A stretch of 64,000 nucleotides of DNA from Novosphingobium sp. CF614. Its GTDB lineage: Bacteria; Pseudomonadota; Alphaproteobacteria; Sphingomonadales; Sphingomonadaceae. Shown in pieces: positions 7,302 to 16,137 of the stretch (its first letter is position 1; each line of letters opens with the position of its first letter). The notes under the pieces are model-generated. The model was not told the DNA's origin. It saw nothing but the letters and a program-made list of their open reading frames with translations, and ran no database searches. The DNA is taken from contig NZ_FOOR01000018.1 in NCBI RefSeq assembly GCF_900113255.1, forward strand, positions 1 through 64,000. The letters are read 5' to 3'. Both the position numbers and the translations under genes were made by a program.

Positions 7302-10300
7302 TCAGAACCGGCCGGTGAGGCTGAGACGCACCGTGCGCCCGGGAGCGGGATTGAGCGCACGGGTCAGCGGATCGGCATAATATTTGTCGGTGAGGTTGGT
7401 GCCGACCAGTTCGGCGGAAAAACGGTCGTTCAGCCGGAACTTCACATAGGCATCGAGAGTCAGCGTCTCACCCCAGGCATAGGGAACGTTCAGAGCGTTT
7501 CCATCGATGGGGTCATCGCCGCCGATGAGTTCAGCCAGCAATGGATTGTCATATTCGCTGTACCAGGTGAGTCGGCCGCCGACCTCGAGGCGCCGGTTCA
7601 AGAAGCGTCCGCCGATCGTCCAGTTCACCGTATCTTCAGGGGTTGCCTGGGTCAGCAGATAGCCGCCGTGGAAACCATATTTGACGCAGTCGGGCACGCG
7701 GCCAGAGCCATAATCCATCTGGACTGCGACGCTTTCGTCGCAGACCTTGTTGGTGGTCATGTGACCTGCACCAATTTCAGTAAAGAAGCCGCCATTGTCG
7801 TAGCGCGCCTGGAACTCGAATCCGGCAATCACCTGCCTGTCGATATTGTTGAACATCAGCCGTGTGGTGCGCTCGATCACATTGCGTGTGGTGTTGCGAT
7901 ACCAGGTGAGCTTGAGATCGGCCGCCTGCCCTTCGCCGTTCAGGCCGAACAGGCCACGCAGATCCTGAACGTACGCGGCTTCCCAGGAGTAGAGATGCTC
8001 CGGCTTCAGCTCTTCGAGCGGATTGAACGATGCCGAAAATCCGACCGTGCTCTCGAACATGCTGGGGAAGCGATAGGCCTCCGCATAGCGCAGATAGACG
8101 CGGTTGCTGCCGCTGAGATAGGCTGTCGCCGACAGCATCGGCGCCCAGCCATGGCCGGACTTTCGATCCGCGCTGCTCGGCGTGAACGCCTGTTGGTTGG
8201 AGACGAGATTGCAGGTGCCCAGATAGCTGGAGAGGCTATCCAGCGATCCGTTGATGCAGACATTGTCCGCCCGGTGGAAGTTCCCGTCCGCGTCCGGCTC
8301 CCATGGGGCGCTGTTGTTCATCGTGAAGGTGAACGGGGCGGCGATATAGGCGGCAAGCCTGCGCTGGATGATGCTTTCGCTCGTATAGCGCGACCGCAGA
8401 TAGGCCTCATAGGCGGTCGCGCCAAATTCCTCCGTTTCGTAGGAAGCGGTGTAGCTGGTGATCGCATAGGCGGTGAACTGGCTCGCATTGCCCGCGGCGA
8501 TCTGCGCACGCATGAAGTCGTCGACCGCCGAATAACCGGAATAGGTGAGGCCGGCATTGAACTTCAGGAAACTGACCGGGCGCCATTCACCTTTCAGGTT
8601 GATGCGATACTCCTCGCGCCGTCCCGCGCGCGGATATTGGCGCCAGCCGTCATAGACGCCGTTCCATTCATCCTGCGAACGCAGTTTTTCATGGCTCCAG
8701 TTTCCTTCGAGAAGCAGGTCGAGCCGCGACGACAGCTTCATCTGGTTGCTGGCGGAAAAGCCGATCCGGTTGTTCTGCGAATTGGCAATCGCCGTGTTGC
8801 GCAGGATGGGATCGTCGTATGAAGCGTAGTTCGGAAAGCCGCCCGCGCTGTAGGTATGGCTGGCCGTGCGGGTCGCCCAGAGATTGGCCTTGAGATCAAT
8901 CCACCGGCTTTCGGGCTGCCACTTGTACTCGGCGTTGTAGGCCTGCGCATGGACGCGGCTCAGCGGCCACTGGATCGCCCCGAAATCCTCGGCGGAAAGG
9001 ATGCGCGAGGGCATGATCTCGCCATATTCCGACTTGCTGTCACGGAAGCCGAACTGGAGATACTGGTCATCGGCAATGTGCCAGGTGCCCTTGAACAGCC
9101 AGGACTTCGTTTCGGACGAGGTGTTGGGTACCTCGTTGCCCGGCTCATAGCTGAGCGCCATGCGCTGGATGTAGGTCGCCGAGGATTGTTCCACATCGTC
9201 TTGCGAGTAATAGCCTGCCCCATTCTCGCCCGAGAAATAGTTGCCGCGCTTGCGCCAGGCGTAGGCGCCGAACACGTCGATGTCGCCTATGCGGCCGGCG
9301 ACCGCGAGGCGCGCCGCCTTGTCTCCCATTGAAAGAAAGTCATTGTCCTCCGCTGTCCGCAGCGTCACGCGCAGCGACGGGTCGGCATAGGGCGAGGTCG
9401 GATAGCCCGGCGTCCCCGGAGAACCCGGAAACCCCTCCACGGTGCGGTAATCCTGCCCGGTGAGCAGGGTCGGCAGGCGCGGTGAGGTCGAATTATTGCC
9501 GCCTTCCAGCTTCAACTCGATCCCGAAATTCCGGCCTGGCTGCAATATGTCGCCGGCATCGAGCGTGTTGATGACGACCGCGCCGCCGGTCGAACCGTTG
9601 ACATCACGCGTCGAGACCGGCCCCTTGAGCACCTGAACCCCAGCAATCAGGCTTGGGTCGATATAGCTGCGGTTGCTCGCGCCATTATAGCCGCGCCAGA
9701 CGGTCAGCGCCTGTTCGGTGCCGTCGATGATGACCGGCACGCGTCCCGGCCCCTGAATGCCGCGGATGCTGGGATCGATCGCGCCGCTGTTGCGTGCGTC
9801 GCCGCTGAAGACATTGACCATGCCTTTCAACACGTCGGACGGGGTCACGCCCTTGTATCGCTCGACCTCCTCCTTGCCCATGTAGGTGGAGGACAGATCC
9901 TGATCGTAGATCGCATCCTTCTGCCGCAGGTCGCGCTCCGCGCCGGTTTCATTCGCCGGGGTAGCGCTGCCACCCTCCACGCGCAGGGAATCGAGCACGA
10001 TCGTGCCGGCCCCGGACTGGCCGGCTGACGCGACCGTTGCGGAGTGAAGCGACACGATCTCGCCTTCGATCCGCGCGGCAAGGCCGGTGGAGGCAAGTAG
10101 CCGGGCCAGCGCCTGTGACGCTGTCATCGTGCCCTTGACGCCCGGCGTGGAAAGTCCACGCACCTGATCGGCGTCCATGCTGACCTGCAACCCCGACTGG
10201 CGGCCGAAATCCGCCAGCGCGCCGGCCACCGATTGGGATGCAATGTCGAACGACCGCACTTCCTCGGCAGCCGCCGCTTGCGCCCATGTGGCGCTCGGTG

Positions 10301-10391
10301 CGCTCAAACCGCCGACGGCAACCGAGGCGAGCAGCGCGCCGGCCCAAAACCGACGCTTCCCAAACTCTTGAAAAATACCCCCCGAATTCAC
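7302..10391 (-). CDS. STN-containing TonB-dependent heme/hemophore receptor (HphR-like)
   Basis: I place the start at a GTG (10391) preceded by AGAGGAAC. An open frame continues to 10469 but would include the Fur-like box. The 1029-residue product has a signal peptide ending ATWAQA, an STN signalling domain (SFDIASQSVAGALADFGRQS to ARLLASTGLAARIEG), a plug (VIIDGTEQALTVWRG, VLKGPVSTRDVNGSTGG) and a long barrel ending RLSLTGRF. A YRFPSMFES segment near residue 770, followed by NPLEELKPEHL, resembles the FRAP/NPNL box of heme receptors. STN domains pass the substrate signal to a FecR protein, and fecR and fecI lie directly upstream. Hemoglobin could also be a ligand. Confidence 0.85.
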   Translation of the reverse strand: MNSGGIFQEFGKRRFWAGALLASVAVGGLSAPSATWAQAAAAEEVRSFDIASQSVAGALADFGRQSGLQVSMDADQVRGLSTPGVKGTMTASQALARLLASTGLAARIEGEIVSLHSATVASAGQSGAGTIVLDSLRVEGGSATPANETGAERDLRQKDAIYDQDLSSTYMGKEEVERYKGVTPSDVLKGMVNVFSGDARNSGAIDPSIRGIQGPGRVPVIIDGTEQALTVWRGYNGASNRSYIDPSLIAGVQVLKGPVSTRDVNGSTGGAVVINTLDAGDILQPGRNFGIELKLEGGNNSTSPRLPTLLTGQDYRTVEGFPGSPGTPGYPTSPYADPSLRVTLRTAEDNDFLSMGDKAARLAVAGRIGDIDVFGAYAWRKRGNYFSGENGAGYYSQDDVEQSSATYIQRMALSYEPGNEVPNTSSETKSWLFKGTWHIADDQYLQFGFRDSKSEYGEIMPSRILSAEDFGAIQWPLSRVHAQAYNAEYKWQPESRWIDLKANLWATRTASHTYSAGGFPNYASYDDPILRNTAIANSQNNRIGFSASNQMKLSSRLDLLLEGNWSHEKLRSQDEWNGVYDGWRQYPRAGRREEYRINLKGEWRPVSFLKFNAGLTYSGYSAVDDFMRAQIAAGNASQFTAYAITSYTASYETEEFGATAYEAYLRSRYTSESIIQRRLAAYIAAPFTFTMNNSAPWEPDADGNFHRADNVCINGSLDSLSSYLGTCNLVSNQQAFTPSSADRKSGHGWAPMLSATAYLSGSNRVYLRYAEAYRFPSMFESTVGFSASFNPLEELKPEHLYSWEAAYVQDLRGLFGLNGEGQAADLKLTWYRNTTRNVIERTTRLMFNNIDRQVIAGFEFQARYDNGGFFTEIGAGHMTTNKVCDESVAVQMDYGSGRVPDCVKYGFHGGYLLTQATPEDTVNWTIGGRFLNRRLEVGGRLTWYSEYDNPLLAELIGGDDPIDGNALNVPYAWGETLTLDAYVKFRLNDRFSAELVGTNLTDKYYADPLTRALNPAPGRTVRLSLTGRF

Positions 10392-10438
10392 CTGGCCTGT
10401 TCCTCTCGTTGAAGTTCGATACGCAATGAATACGCTAA

Positions 10439-10453
10439 TGCGAGTCATTTGCA
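10439..10453. promoter_or_regulatory. Fur-box-like operator upstream of the heme receptor
   Basis: TGCGAGTCATTTGCA is a 7-1-7 inverted repeat with one imperfect position compared with TGCGA-N5-TCGCA. It lies about 48 bases upstream of the chosen GTG start in the 132-base gap after fecR, so the receptor operon probably has its own iron-regulated promoter in addition to any transcription from the sigma gene. Confidence 0.6.
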
Positions 10454-10523
10454 TGAACTCAACGTTCAAGCGGCGGTGAATTCCGGGAAAAAATTCAGGC
10501 GGGAGAAAAAAGTCTGCGCGCGG

Positions 10524-11504
10524 CTAGCCGACTGTCACGATTCTCAGCCACGGCGACACCTGGGAAACCGTAACCTTATGTGCTCGCGTCAGCGCTTTCA
10601 GCGCGAGATCGGGATCGTGCAGATCGTATATTCCGCTCACACGGCGGTCTCTCAGCCCCGGCCCTTTGGCGATGATATAGCCACCATACCAGGGGCGGAT
10701 GCGGTCGATGACATCGCCAATCGGCAGGTCGTTGACGATTGCCACACCATCGCGCCAGCTCGCCACCCGGTCGGGACGGATTGCACCGCGAATGGCCTCG
10801 CCCTCGACCACCGTCAGCGATTGCCCAGCGACGAGCTCCACGCGATCGGATCGTGCGCGGTCCGAGGTTACGGCAACACGGCCACGCTGCACAGCGACGT
10901 CCGTCCCAGCGTCCGTCAATCGCACCGAAAAGGCTGTGCCGAGAACGGTGACGCTGCTGTCGCCCGCCATGACCCTGAACGGCCGCTCCTTGTCGTGCGC
11001 GACGTCGAACCAGGCCTCGCCTTGCAGCAAGCTTAGCCTCCGACCCGCAGCCTCATTCGTGAAAGCGATCGCCGTGGTCGGCGCCAATTCCACCGTGCTC
11101 CCATCTTCGAGCTTCACAAGACGCAGTTCACCCGTTCCGGTCATCGCGTCCGATTGGAGCCGGAGTGCAAGATATGGCACCGCGACCCATGCAAGGCAGG
11201 CGGCCACAGTAAGCGAAGCGAGCGTGCTAGCGGGCCGGATGTTCCGAAACCAGCCACGGGGACCTGACGCGATTGGCAGGACGGATATGGTCCGCCGAGG
11301 TAGGGGACCGGCGGCAGCGATCAGATCGGAGACCCGTGCGGTTTCCTCCCATGCAGCAAGATGGGCCGGACTGGTGGTAAGCCAATCGATAAATTCCGCG
11401 CGTAGCGCATCGTTTTCGGGGGCGTCCTCAAGCTGCACCAGCCATGCGGTGGCTTGACGACTGATATCGCCCCGCATCCCGTCCGCCGTCGTTCCCGATT
11501 TCAT
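10524..11504 (-). CDS. FecR-like anti-sigma regulator of the heme locus
   Basis: FecR proteins hold an ECF sigma factor in check and receive the signal from an STN receptor. The ATG at 11504 gives a 326-residue protein; the frame is open upstream to 11618. It has an N-terminal DUF4880 cytoplasmic part (ISRQATAWLVQLED, FIDWLTTSPAHLAAWEETA), a membrane segment (LASLTVAACLAWVAVPYLAL) and a periplasmic FecR domain (VKLEDGSTVELAPTTAIAF, LSLLQGEAWFDVAHDKERPF, VTVLGTAFSVRL). A C-terminal STN-like part ends in WLRIVTVG. It follows the sigma gene with almost no gap and precedes the STN receptor, which is the classical fecIRA order. Confidence 0.88.
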   Translation of the reverse strand: MKSGTTADGMRGDISRQATAWLVQLEDAPENDALRAEFIDWLTTSPAHLAAWEETARVSDLIAAAGPLPRRTISVLPIASGPRGWFRNIRPASTLASLTVAACLAWVAVPYLALRLQSDAMTGTGELRLVKLEDGSTVELAPTTAIAFTNEAAGRRLSLLQGEAWFDVAHDKERPFRVMAGDSSVTVLGTAFSVRLTDAGTDVAVQRGRVAVTSDRARSDRVELVAGQSLTVVEGEAIRGAIRPDRVASWRDGVAIVNDLPIGDVIDRIRPWYGGYIIAKGPGLRDRRVSGIYDLHDPDLALKALTRAHKVTVSQVSPWLRIVTVG

Positions 11505-11614
11505 CTCCGCTTCCACATTATGTTGGGCATGGCCCCGCCGACGAGTATTTTGGGTGGCTTCATAGATTGAACGAACGGGGCTCTCACAATTCCGGGAGTT
11601 TTTGCAGCAGCGGC

Positions 11615-12124
11615 TCAATCACGACGCCGAAGAGCCTTTTTGCAATATTCGACGCCCTCCATCACCAGTTCCTGTGCAAGGCTTTTCGAAATACCCAGTT
11701 CAGCGGCGATCTCGACAAGCTTCATGTCTTCGAACCGATGCATTTCAAAGGCCCGCCGTGTCCGTTTCGGCAGCTGTGTCACCGTCCTGTGGAGCAGTGC
11801 CAGCTCATCCTTCGCCTCCAGATTCGTGTGCTGCGACGGCTCGTCACTCGGTACGAACGCCGCAGCGACGGTAGCTTCCGATCCGAAGATTTGATTCTCG
11901 CGCCTCCGACGCCGATACCGATCGAGAGCGAGGTTGTGGACGATCCGGAAAAGATAGCCTTTAGGTTCATCAAGCATGCGCGTGCTGGTTGCCGCCCGGA
12001 AACGCAACCAGGCTTCCTGCACGACATCCTCAGCTTCGGCCGAATCCCCCGTTAGCCTTGCCGCGTAACGGAGAAGCTCCGGCTGTGCCGCGACAAAAAC
12101 CTGGAGGGTATCCACCCTAGACAC
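11615..12124 (-). CDS. FecI-type ECF sigma factor of the heme locus
   Basis: This 169-residue protein has region 2 (LLRYAARLTGDSAEAEDVVQ, EPKGYLFRIVHNLALDRYRR) and region 4 (LPKRTRRAFEMHRFEDMKLV, EIAAELGISKSLAQELVMEG) of ECF sigma factors. Size and the FecR/STN-receptor context place it in the iron-signalling FecI group. It should direct RNA polymerase to the receptor promoter once the receptor has bound its ligand. A Fur-like box lies 60 bases upstream, so expression is probably limited to iron shortage. Confidence 0.9.
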   Translation of the reverse strand: MSRVDTLQVFVAAQPELLRYAARLTGDSAEAEDVVQEAWLRFRAATSTRMLDEPKGYLFRIVHNLALDRYRRRRRENQIFGSEATVAAAFVPSDEPSQHTNLEAKDELALLHRTVTQLPKRTRRAFEMHRFEDMKLVEIAAELGISKSLAQELVMEGVEYCKKALRRRD

Positions 12125-12183
12125 CCGCGACTGCTCCCTTGGTTACCAATGACGACAGGTCCAACCACTAGCACTTCTCTTAT

Positions 12184-12198
12184 TGCGAACAAATCGCA
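12184..12198. promoter_or_regulatory. Fur-box-like operator upstream of the heme-locus sigma gene
   Basis: TGCGAACAAATCGCA is a perfect TGCGA-N5-TCGCA inverted repeat 60 bases upstream of the sigma-factor start. The same spacing and arms occur upstream of the second sigma gene (25934-25948) and the TBDR at 16138. Confidence 0.65.
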
Positions 12199-12254
12199 AA
12201 ACCTGCGGTCGGAATGCTGCTAACGATGCAGCGCGATTTCGGGCGAAGACAGTT

Positions 12255-12443
12255 TTAGAATTCGAAACGCAAGCCGCCGTAGAAGGTGCGCGGCTGGCCA
12301 ATGGTGATGCGGAACGTACCGCCCAATGCCGAGAAATAGCGCTTATCGCCGATATTCTTCACGCCAAGATCGATGCGGACGCGACCACCATAGGAATCCA
12401 GCGGTAGATAATACCACAGGCCGCCTTCGAAGAGGGATCGGCG
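12255..12443 (-). pseudogene. C-terminal remnant of a TonB-dependent receptor
   Basis: The minus strand, in the same frame as the PepSY gene and directly after its stop, reads about 60 residues that look like the end of a TBDR. They include LWYYLPLDSYGGRVRIDLGV, NIGDKRYFSALGGTFRITIG and a terminal strand GLRFEF before a stop at 12255. The phrase NxGDKRY and the terminal Phe are standard for TBDR ends. No N-terminal part exists, so this is a leftover of a receptor once downstream of the PepSY gene, lost by deletion or replaced by the heme locus. Confidence 0.75.
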
Positions 12444-13676
12444 TCATTCTCCGGTAAGCTTGGTGGGGATGAGCGCGAAAGCGAGGATGACGAGCGCAAG
12501 CGAGGGCCATGCCATGAAGCCCATGCCGCGCCACATGGCGGCGAGGACGCCGCCGCCTTGCCGTGCAGCAACGTCCTGCCGTAACCGCAGCGCGTAGATC
12601 AGCACGCCGGTAACGGCGAGGCCGGTCAGCGCCGCGCCGTGCAGGAACCAGACGATCCGCGCTGGCAGGCCGCCCCATGTGCCGAAATGCAACGGGTCGG
12701 CGGCTTCGGATATGCGCTGGTGAAGCGATAGTTCCTCGCCACGCACGACTTCGACCACGGCCTGACTGTCCGGATCGAGCATCACGGCGTTGGCCCGTTC
12801 GCGCACGAGCAGCGCCTTGGCCTGTCCCATGACCACAATGCCGCCGGGCTTCCCTTTGGGAAATCCAATCGAGCTGATGTGCAGATCGGGAAAGTCCTGC
12901 CGGGCTTTCGTTACCAGCACGTCGAGCTGTGTTCCGCTGGTTTGAGCGGGCGCAAGCATTTCGGGCGGTCGCGGGACGGGCGCAGCACCGCCCATCTTTT
13001 CGACGAAATACCAAATGCCGGTCACGCCGATCAGGGCGACGAACCACAGGCTCCAGAGGCCCACGAAGCGATGCAGGTCACCGGTGAAGCGGCGACCGTC
13101 ATTGCGCCGGCCCTTTCTGCGGCGCGGCGCGCGGAAAAAACCGCGCCACCATTTCTTATAGACCCAGAAGGCGGTCACGACCGAGGCGAGCAGCGGAAAG
13201 GCAAGCGCGGTCACGATCGGAACGCCGATCGCGGTGGGCATCATCAGGTTGCGGTGAAGTTCACGGAATAGCCGCTGCGCGTTGAACCAGGGCGTCCGGC
13301 CGCGAACCTCGGCCGTCCAGGGATCGATCTGGATGCGAAACCGGTCGCCGCTCGGCTGCTCGGCGACCGCTTCGACCGCGAACCACGGTTCCGAAGGCGC
13401 GTAGATCCACTCGATCCGCGCGTCTCCGGCCGCGTCGCGCGCCGAAGCGGCCAGCTTTCCCCAAGAGACTGGTGCTGTTTCTTGAGGCGCGACCCGCATG
13501 GCGGGTGTCAGGAGCCAGTCGATTTCATGCGAGAGCGTCGCGATGGTGCCGGTCGCCAGAACGAAGGCAAGGAACAGGCTGAGTTGCAGCCCCGCCCATT
13601 GGTGGACCCGCCACCAGAGCGAGCGCCTGACCTGACCTTTCTTTGGCATGCCCGTGGCGGCGACAGTCGCCATCAC
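12444..13676 (-). CDS. PepSY-associated transmembrane protein (iron-uptake type)
   Basis: This 410-residue inner-membrane protein has the family start LWWRVHQWAGLQLSLFLAFV, then LHRNLMMP, GDLHRFVGLWSLWFVALIGV and WFLHGAALTGLAVTGVLIYA. These are four main membrane helices with the conserved histidines. PepSY_TM proteins beside TBDRs are thought to act as inner-membrane reductases that release iron from siderophores (FoxB, PiuB). Its ATG overlaps the stop of the upstream TBDR in an ATGA, so the two are coupled. The ligand is unknown. Confidence 0.85.
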   Translation of the reverse strand: MMATVAATGMPKKGQVRRSLWWRVHQWAGLQLSLFLAFVLATGTIATLSHEIDWLLTPAMRVAPQETAPVSWGKLAASARDAAGDARIEWIYAPSEPWFAVEAVAEQPSGDRFRIQIDPWTAEVRGRTPWFNAQRLFRELHRNLMMPTAIGVPIVTALAFPLLASVVTAFWVYKKWWRGFFRAPRRRKGRRNDGRRFTGDLHRFVGLWSLWFVALIGVTGIWYFVEKMGGAAPVPRPPEMLAPAQTSGTQLDVLVTKARQDFPDLHISSIGFPKGKPGGIVVMGQAKALLVRERANAVMLDPDSQAVVEVVRGEELSLHQRISEAADPLHFGTWGGLPARIVWFLHGAALTGLAVTGVLIYALRLRQDVAARQGGGVLAAMWRGMGFMAWPSLALVILAFALIPTKLTGE

Positions 13677-15793
13677 GGCTTCCAGCGCAACTCGGCGAAG
13701 ACGGTGCGCGGTTCACCGGGGAAATGGCCGGTGCGGGCGATGAAGCCGGAGGCTGCATAGGTCTTGTCGAAAATGTTGTCGATGCGCAGCAGAACGCTCA
13801 GTTGCGGAGTAATCTGCTGGATCACCGAAGCGTCGAAGATTACATAGGGTTTCACCCGCTGCCCCTCAATGCTGAGGCGCTCGCCGACAAATTCGCTGCC
13901 GAGCGCGACGGCGGTTCCGGTCGAGCGGAACTGATAGCGGGTCCACAGCCCCGCCTCATGCTTTGGCGCATTGGCGAAGCGATCTCCCACCGCATTGGTC
14001 AGCGACTGGCCCGGCACGGTCGCGGTGATGCGCGCATCGTTATAGGCATAGTTGGCGGTCAGCACCCAGTCTGGCGTGACGTCAGCCGCCAGTTCGATTT
14101 CGAAGCCCTTGCTGGTGACTTCGCCGATGGGCGTAAGATCGTCGACGCCATCGGAGCTGTCTCCGTTGGGGTCGGTTTGCAGCATGTTGCGGCGCTTGAT
14201 CTGATAGACGGCAGCATTCGCCTGAAGCTTGCCGCCCATCAGCGCCAGCTTGACGCCGGCTTCGACCTGTTCGCCAGTGATCGGCGCGAAGGGCCCGCCA
14301 GCCAAGGGGGTTTGCGAAGCGACGGCCTGCGGTTCAAAGCCTTCGGACCAGCTTGCATAGACCGAGATGTCGGAGCGCGGCTTGAAGATCAGCCCGCTCC
14401 GGAATGTCCAGTCGCCGTCGCTGTAGGTGGTTCCGCCAAGCAGATCGGCATCCTTGTAGCGATCATAGCGGGCACCGCCGACCAATATCCACTGTTCCGA
14501 TAGGTGAAGCTGGTCCTGGAGATAAAAGCCGTAGCGCGTGCTGCGCGTGTCGGTGGGCCGCTTGGCGATCGCTTCCAGATTGTAGAAGGACGCGCCGGAT
14601 AGACCATAGACCGGATTGGCAAGGCTGAGCAGCGGGATCCGAGCGAACGGGACCGTCCGGCCCCAGAAGTCCGCATCCTCGCGATACCAGTCGGCGCCGA
14701 TCAGGAAGCGATTGTCGAGGCCCGCGATACGCCGGTCGATGGTCGCGTTGCCCGAAAGGGTCAGCCCCTTAGTGGTACGCTCCTGATCGCGCAGCTCGCG
14801 CCGTGAAGCGTCCACCACGCCATCGCCGTCGGTGTCCACCAGACCGCGTGCCTCATGATATTGCTGCCGCTCGCGCGCATTGAAATAACGGGTAGCCAGT
14901 TCCACCGCGATGCCGTCGGCCGGTTCGGCCTGGAGCCGCGCTTGATAGACGGTCGCGCGCAGGTTGAGGAAATCGCTTTTCTCGTTGGTATTCCAGCTTC
15001 GGTCAGCCAGAAAATTACCGTCGTCGTCAGTGGGCACCCCGCGCAGCCGCGCTCCGCGGTTCTTTTGGTCAAAATGCGTCACCTGCCCGATGATCCGGGC
15101 ATCCTCACCCAGCTTCACGGTCAGGCCGCCGTCGAGGATCAGGGATTTTTCGCGCGTGTTGTTCCGGAACGGATCCATCTGCTCATAATAAGCGCCCATC
15201 CGTCCCAGCAGGACGCCGCTGCCGGTGATCGGCCCGGAAATCTCGCCCGACGCGCCGTAGCGATCATAGTTGCCGACCGTGAGGCTGGCCTGCGCGGCCA
15301 GTTCGTCCGTCGGCGTCTTGGTGACATAGTTGATGAGGCCGCCCGGCTCTCCGGGACCGTAGAGCATGCCCGATGGCCCCTTGAGCACTTCCACGCGCTG
15401 GATATTGAACAGCCTGGGCACCGAGAACGCGATGAACGGGTCGCCGCGCAGGTTGTCGTAGAAAACCCGATCCTGGCGGAAGCCGCGAAAGGTGACGCCC
15501 GAATAGCTGAAGATCGTGACACCGGCGATGTTGCGATAGAGGTCCGTCGCATCGCGTGCGCCTTGGTCGTCGATCAACGCTTCGTTGATGACTGTCACGG
15601 ATTGCGGAATGTCAAGCGGGTCGCTTGTTCCACGCGCGGCGGATGTCGATTCCACGCGATAGAGCTTCTCGGCCCGGCCGGTGACGATGATGTCACCAGA
15701 CGCTTCGCCGTCGACCTCGGCCGCGTGCGCGAAAGGCGCGATACCCAGGGAGACGGAAACCGAGAACAGCAGAGATATTTTTGACGCGACCAT
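13673..15793 (-). CDS. TonB-dependent siderophore receptor
   Basis: This 706-residue receptor has a signal peptide (SVSLGIAPFAHAAEV), a TonB-box-like GDIIVTGRAEK, a siderophore-type plug (PLDIPQSVTVINEALIDDQG, FRGFRQDRVFYDNLRGD, VEVLKGPSGMLYGPGEPGG) and a barrel ending FAELRWKP. It lacks an STN domain, so it should not signal. Wording such as IPQSV and the GEPGG plug motif place it with TIGR01783 siderophore receptors. It is the first gene of a two-gene unit with the PepSY protein and has a Fur-like half-site 30 bases upstream. Confidence 0.88.
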   Translation of the reverse strand: MVASKISLLFSVSVSLGIAPFAHAAEVDGEASGDIIVTGRAEKLYRVESTSAARGTSDPLDIPQSVTVINEALIDDQGARDATDLYRNIAGVTIFSYSGVTFRGFRQDRVFYDNLRGDPFIAFSVPRLFNIQRVEVLKGPSGMLYGPGEPGGLINYVTKTPTDELAAQASLTVGNYDRYGASGEISGPITGSGVLLGRMGAYYEQMDPFRNNTREKSLILDGGLTVKLGEDARIIGQVTHFDQKNRGARLRGVPTDDDGNFLADRSWNTNEKSDFLNLRATVYQARLQAEPADGIAVELATRYFNARERQQYHEARGLVDTDGDGVVDASRRELRDQERTTKGLTLSGNATIDRRIAGLDNRFLIGADWYREDADFWGRTVPFARIPLLSLANPVYGLSGASFYNLEAIAKRPTDTRSTRYGFYLQDQLHLSEQWILVGGARYDRYKDADLLGGTTYSDGDWTFRSGLIFKPRSDISVYASWSEGFEPQAVASQTPLAGGPFAPITGEQVEAGVKLALMGGKLQANAAVYQIKRRNMLQTDPNGDSSDGVDDLTPIGEVTSKGFEIELAADVTPDWVLTANYAYNDARITATVPGQSLTNAVGDRFANAPKHEAGLWTRYQFRSTGTAVALGSEFVGERLSIEGQRVKPYVIFDASVIQQITPQLSVLLRIDNIFDKTYAASGFIARTGHFPGEPRTVFAELRWKP

Positions 15794-15822
15794 GATACCC
15801 CTTTCGTTTCAGCGCCCTCTAG

Positions 15823-15837
15823 TAATATCTATTCGCA
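15823..15837. promoter_or_regulatory. Degenerate Fur-box-like site upstream of the siderophore receptor
   Basis: TAATATCTATTCGCA keeps one good half (ATTCGCA) of the 7-1-7 pattern and continues into TTAGCAAT. It lies 30 bases from the receptor ATG, at a position expected for repression. It shares the divergent 344-base intergenic stretch with the box at 16082-16096. Confidence 0.5.
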
Positions 15838-15996
15838 TTAGCAATATGCCAATCTGAGGCTTGTGCGAACCGATCGAGAAGCGTGCGAGAAAATTTCAGC
15901 TCCCTCAGGCTGTTAAGCAAAAGTGCCTGGTCGGTCCCCAGCCGACCGTGACGATCGATCGGCCGCAAGGCGGACCGCATATGCGCCGATTTTCCC

Positions 15997-16031
15997 CGTC
16001 ATCGTCACCCTGAAGCAAGTCCGGGATGACG
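15997..16031. repeat. Intergenic inverted repeat of the CGTCATCCCGGACTTG type
   Basis: CGTCATC (15997-16003) pairs with GATGACG (16025-16031) around a GAAGCAAGTCCGGG core. It resembles the short REP-like repeats scattered between genes in many alphaproteobacteria. It sits in the middle of the 344-base gap between the two divergent receptor units, whose remainder shows only the two Fur-like boxes. Confidence 0.5.
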
Positions 16032-16081
16032 ACCTTGGAGAGGGAAGCTTCATATGCGATCGCTCTGTCAATCGCCATAGA

Positions 16082-16096
16082 TGCGATTGACTCGCA
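16082..16096. promoter_or_regulatory. Fur-box-like operator upstream of the TBDR at 16138
   Basis: TGCGATTGACTCGCA is a perfect TGCGA-N5-TCGCA inverted repeat 41 bases upstream of the ATG. AAGGAG at 16115-16120 lies between it and the start. Confidence 0.65.
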
Positions 16097-16137
16097 TTAA
16101 CGATATGCTAAGCCAAGGAGAAGAAATGGGGGAATGA

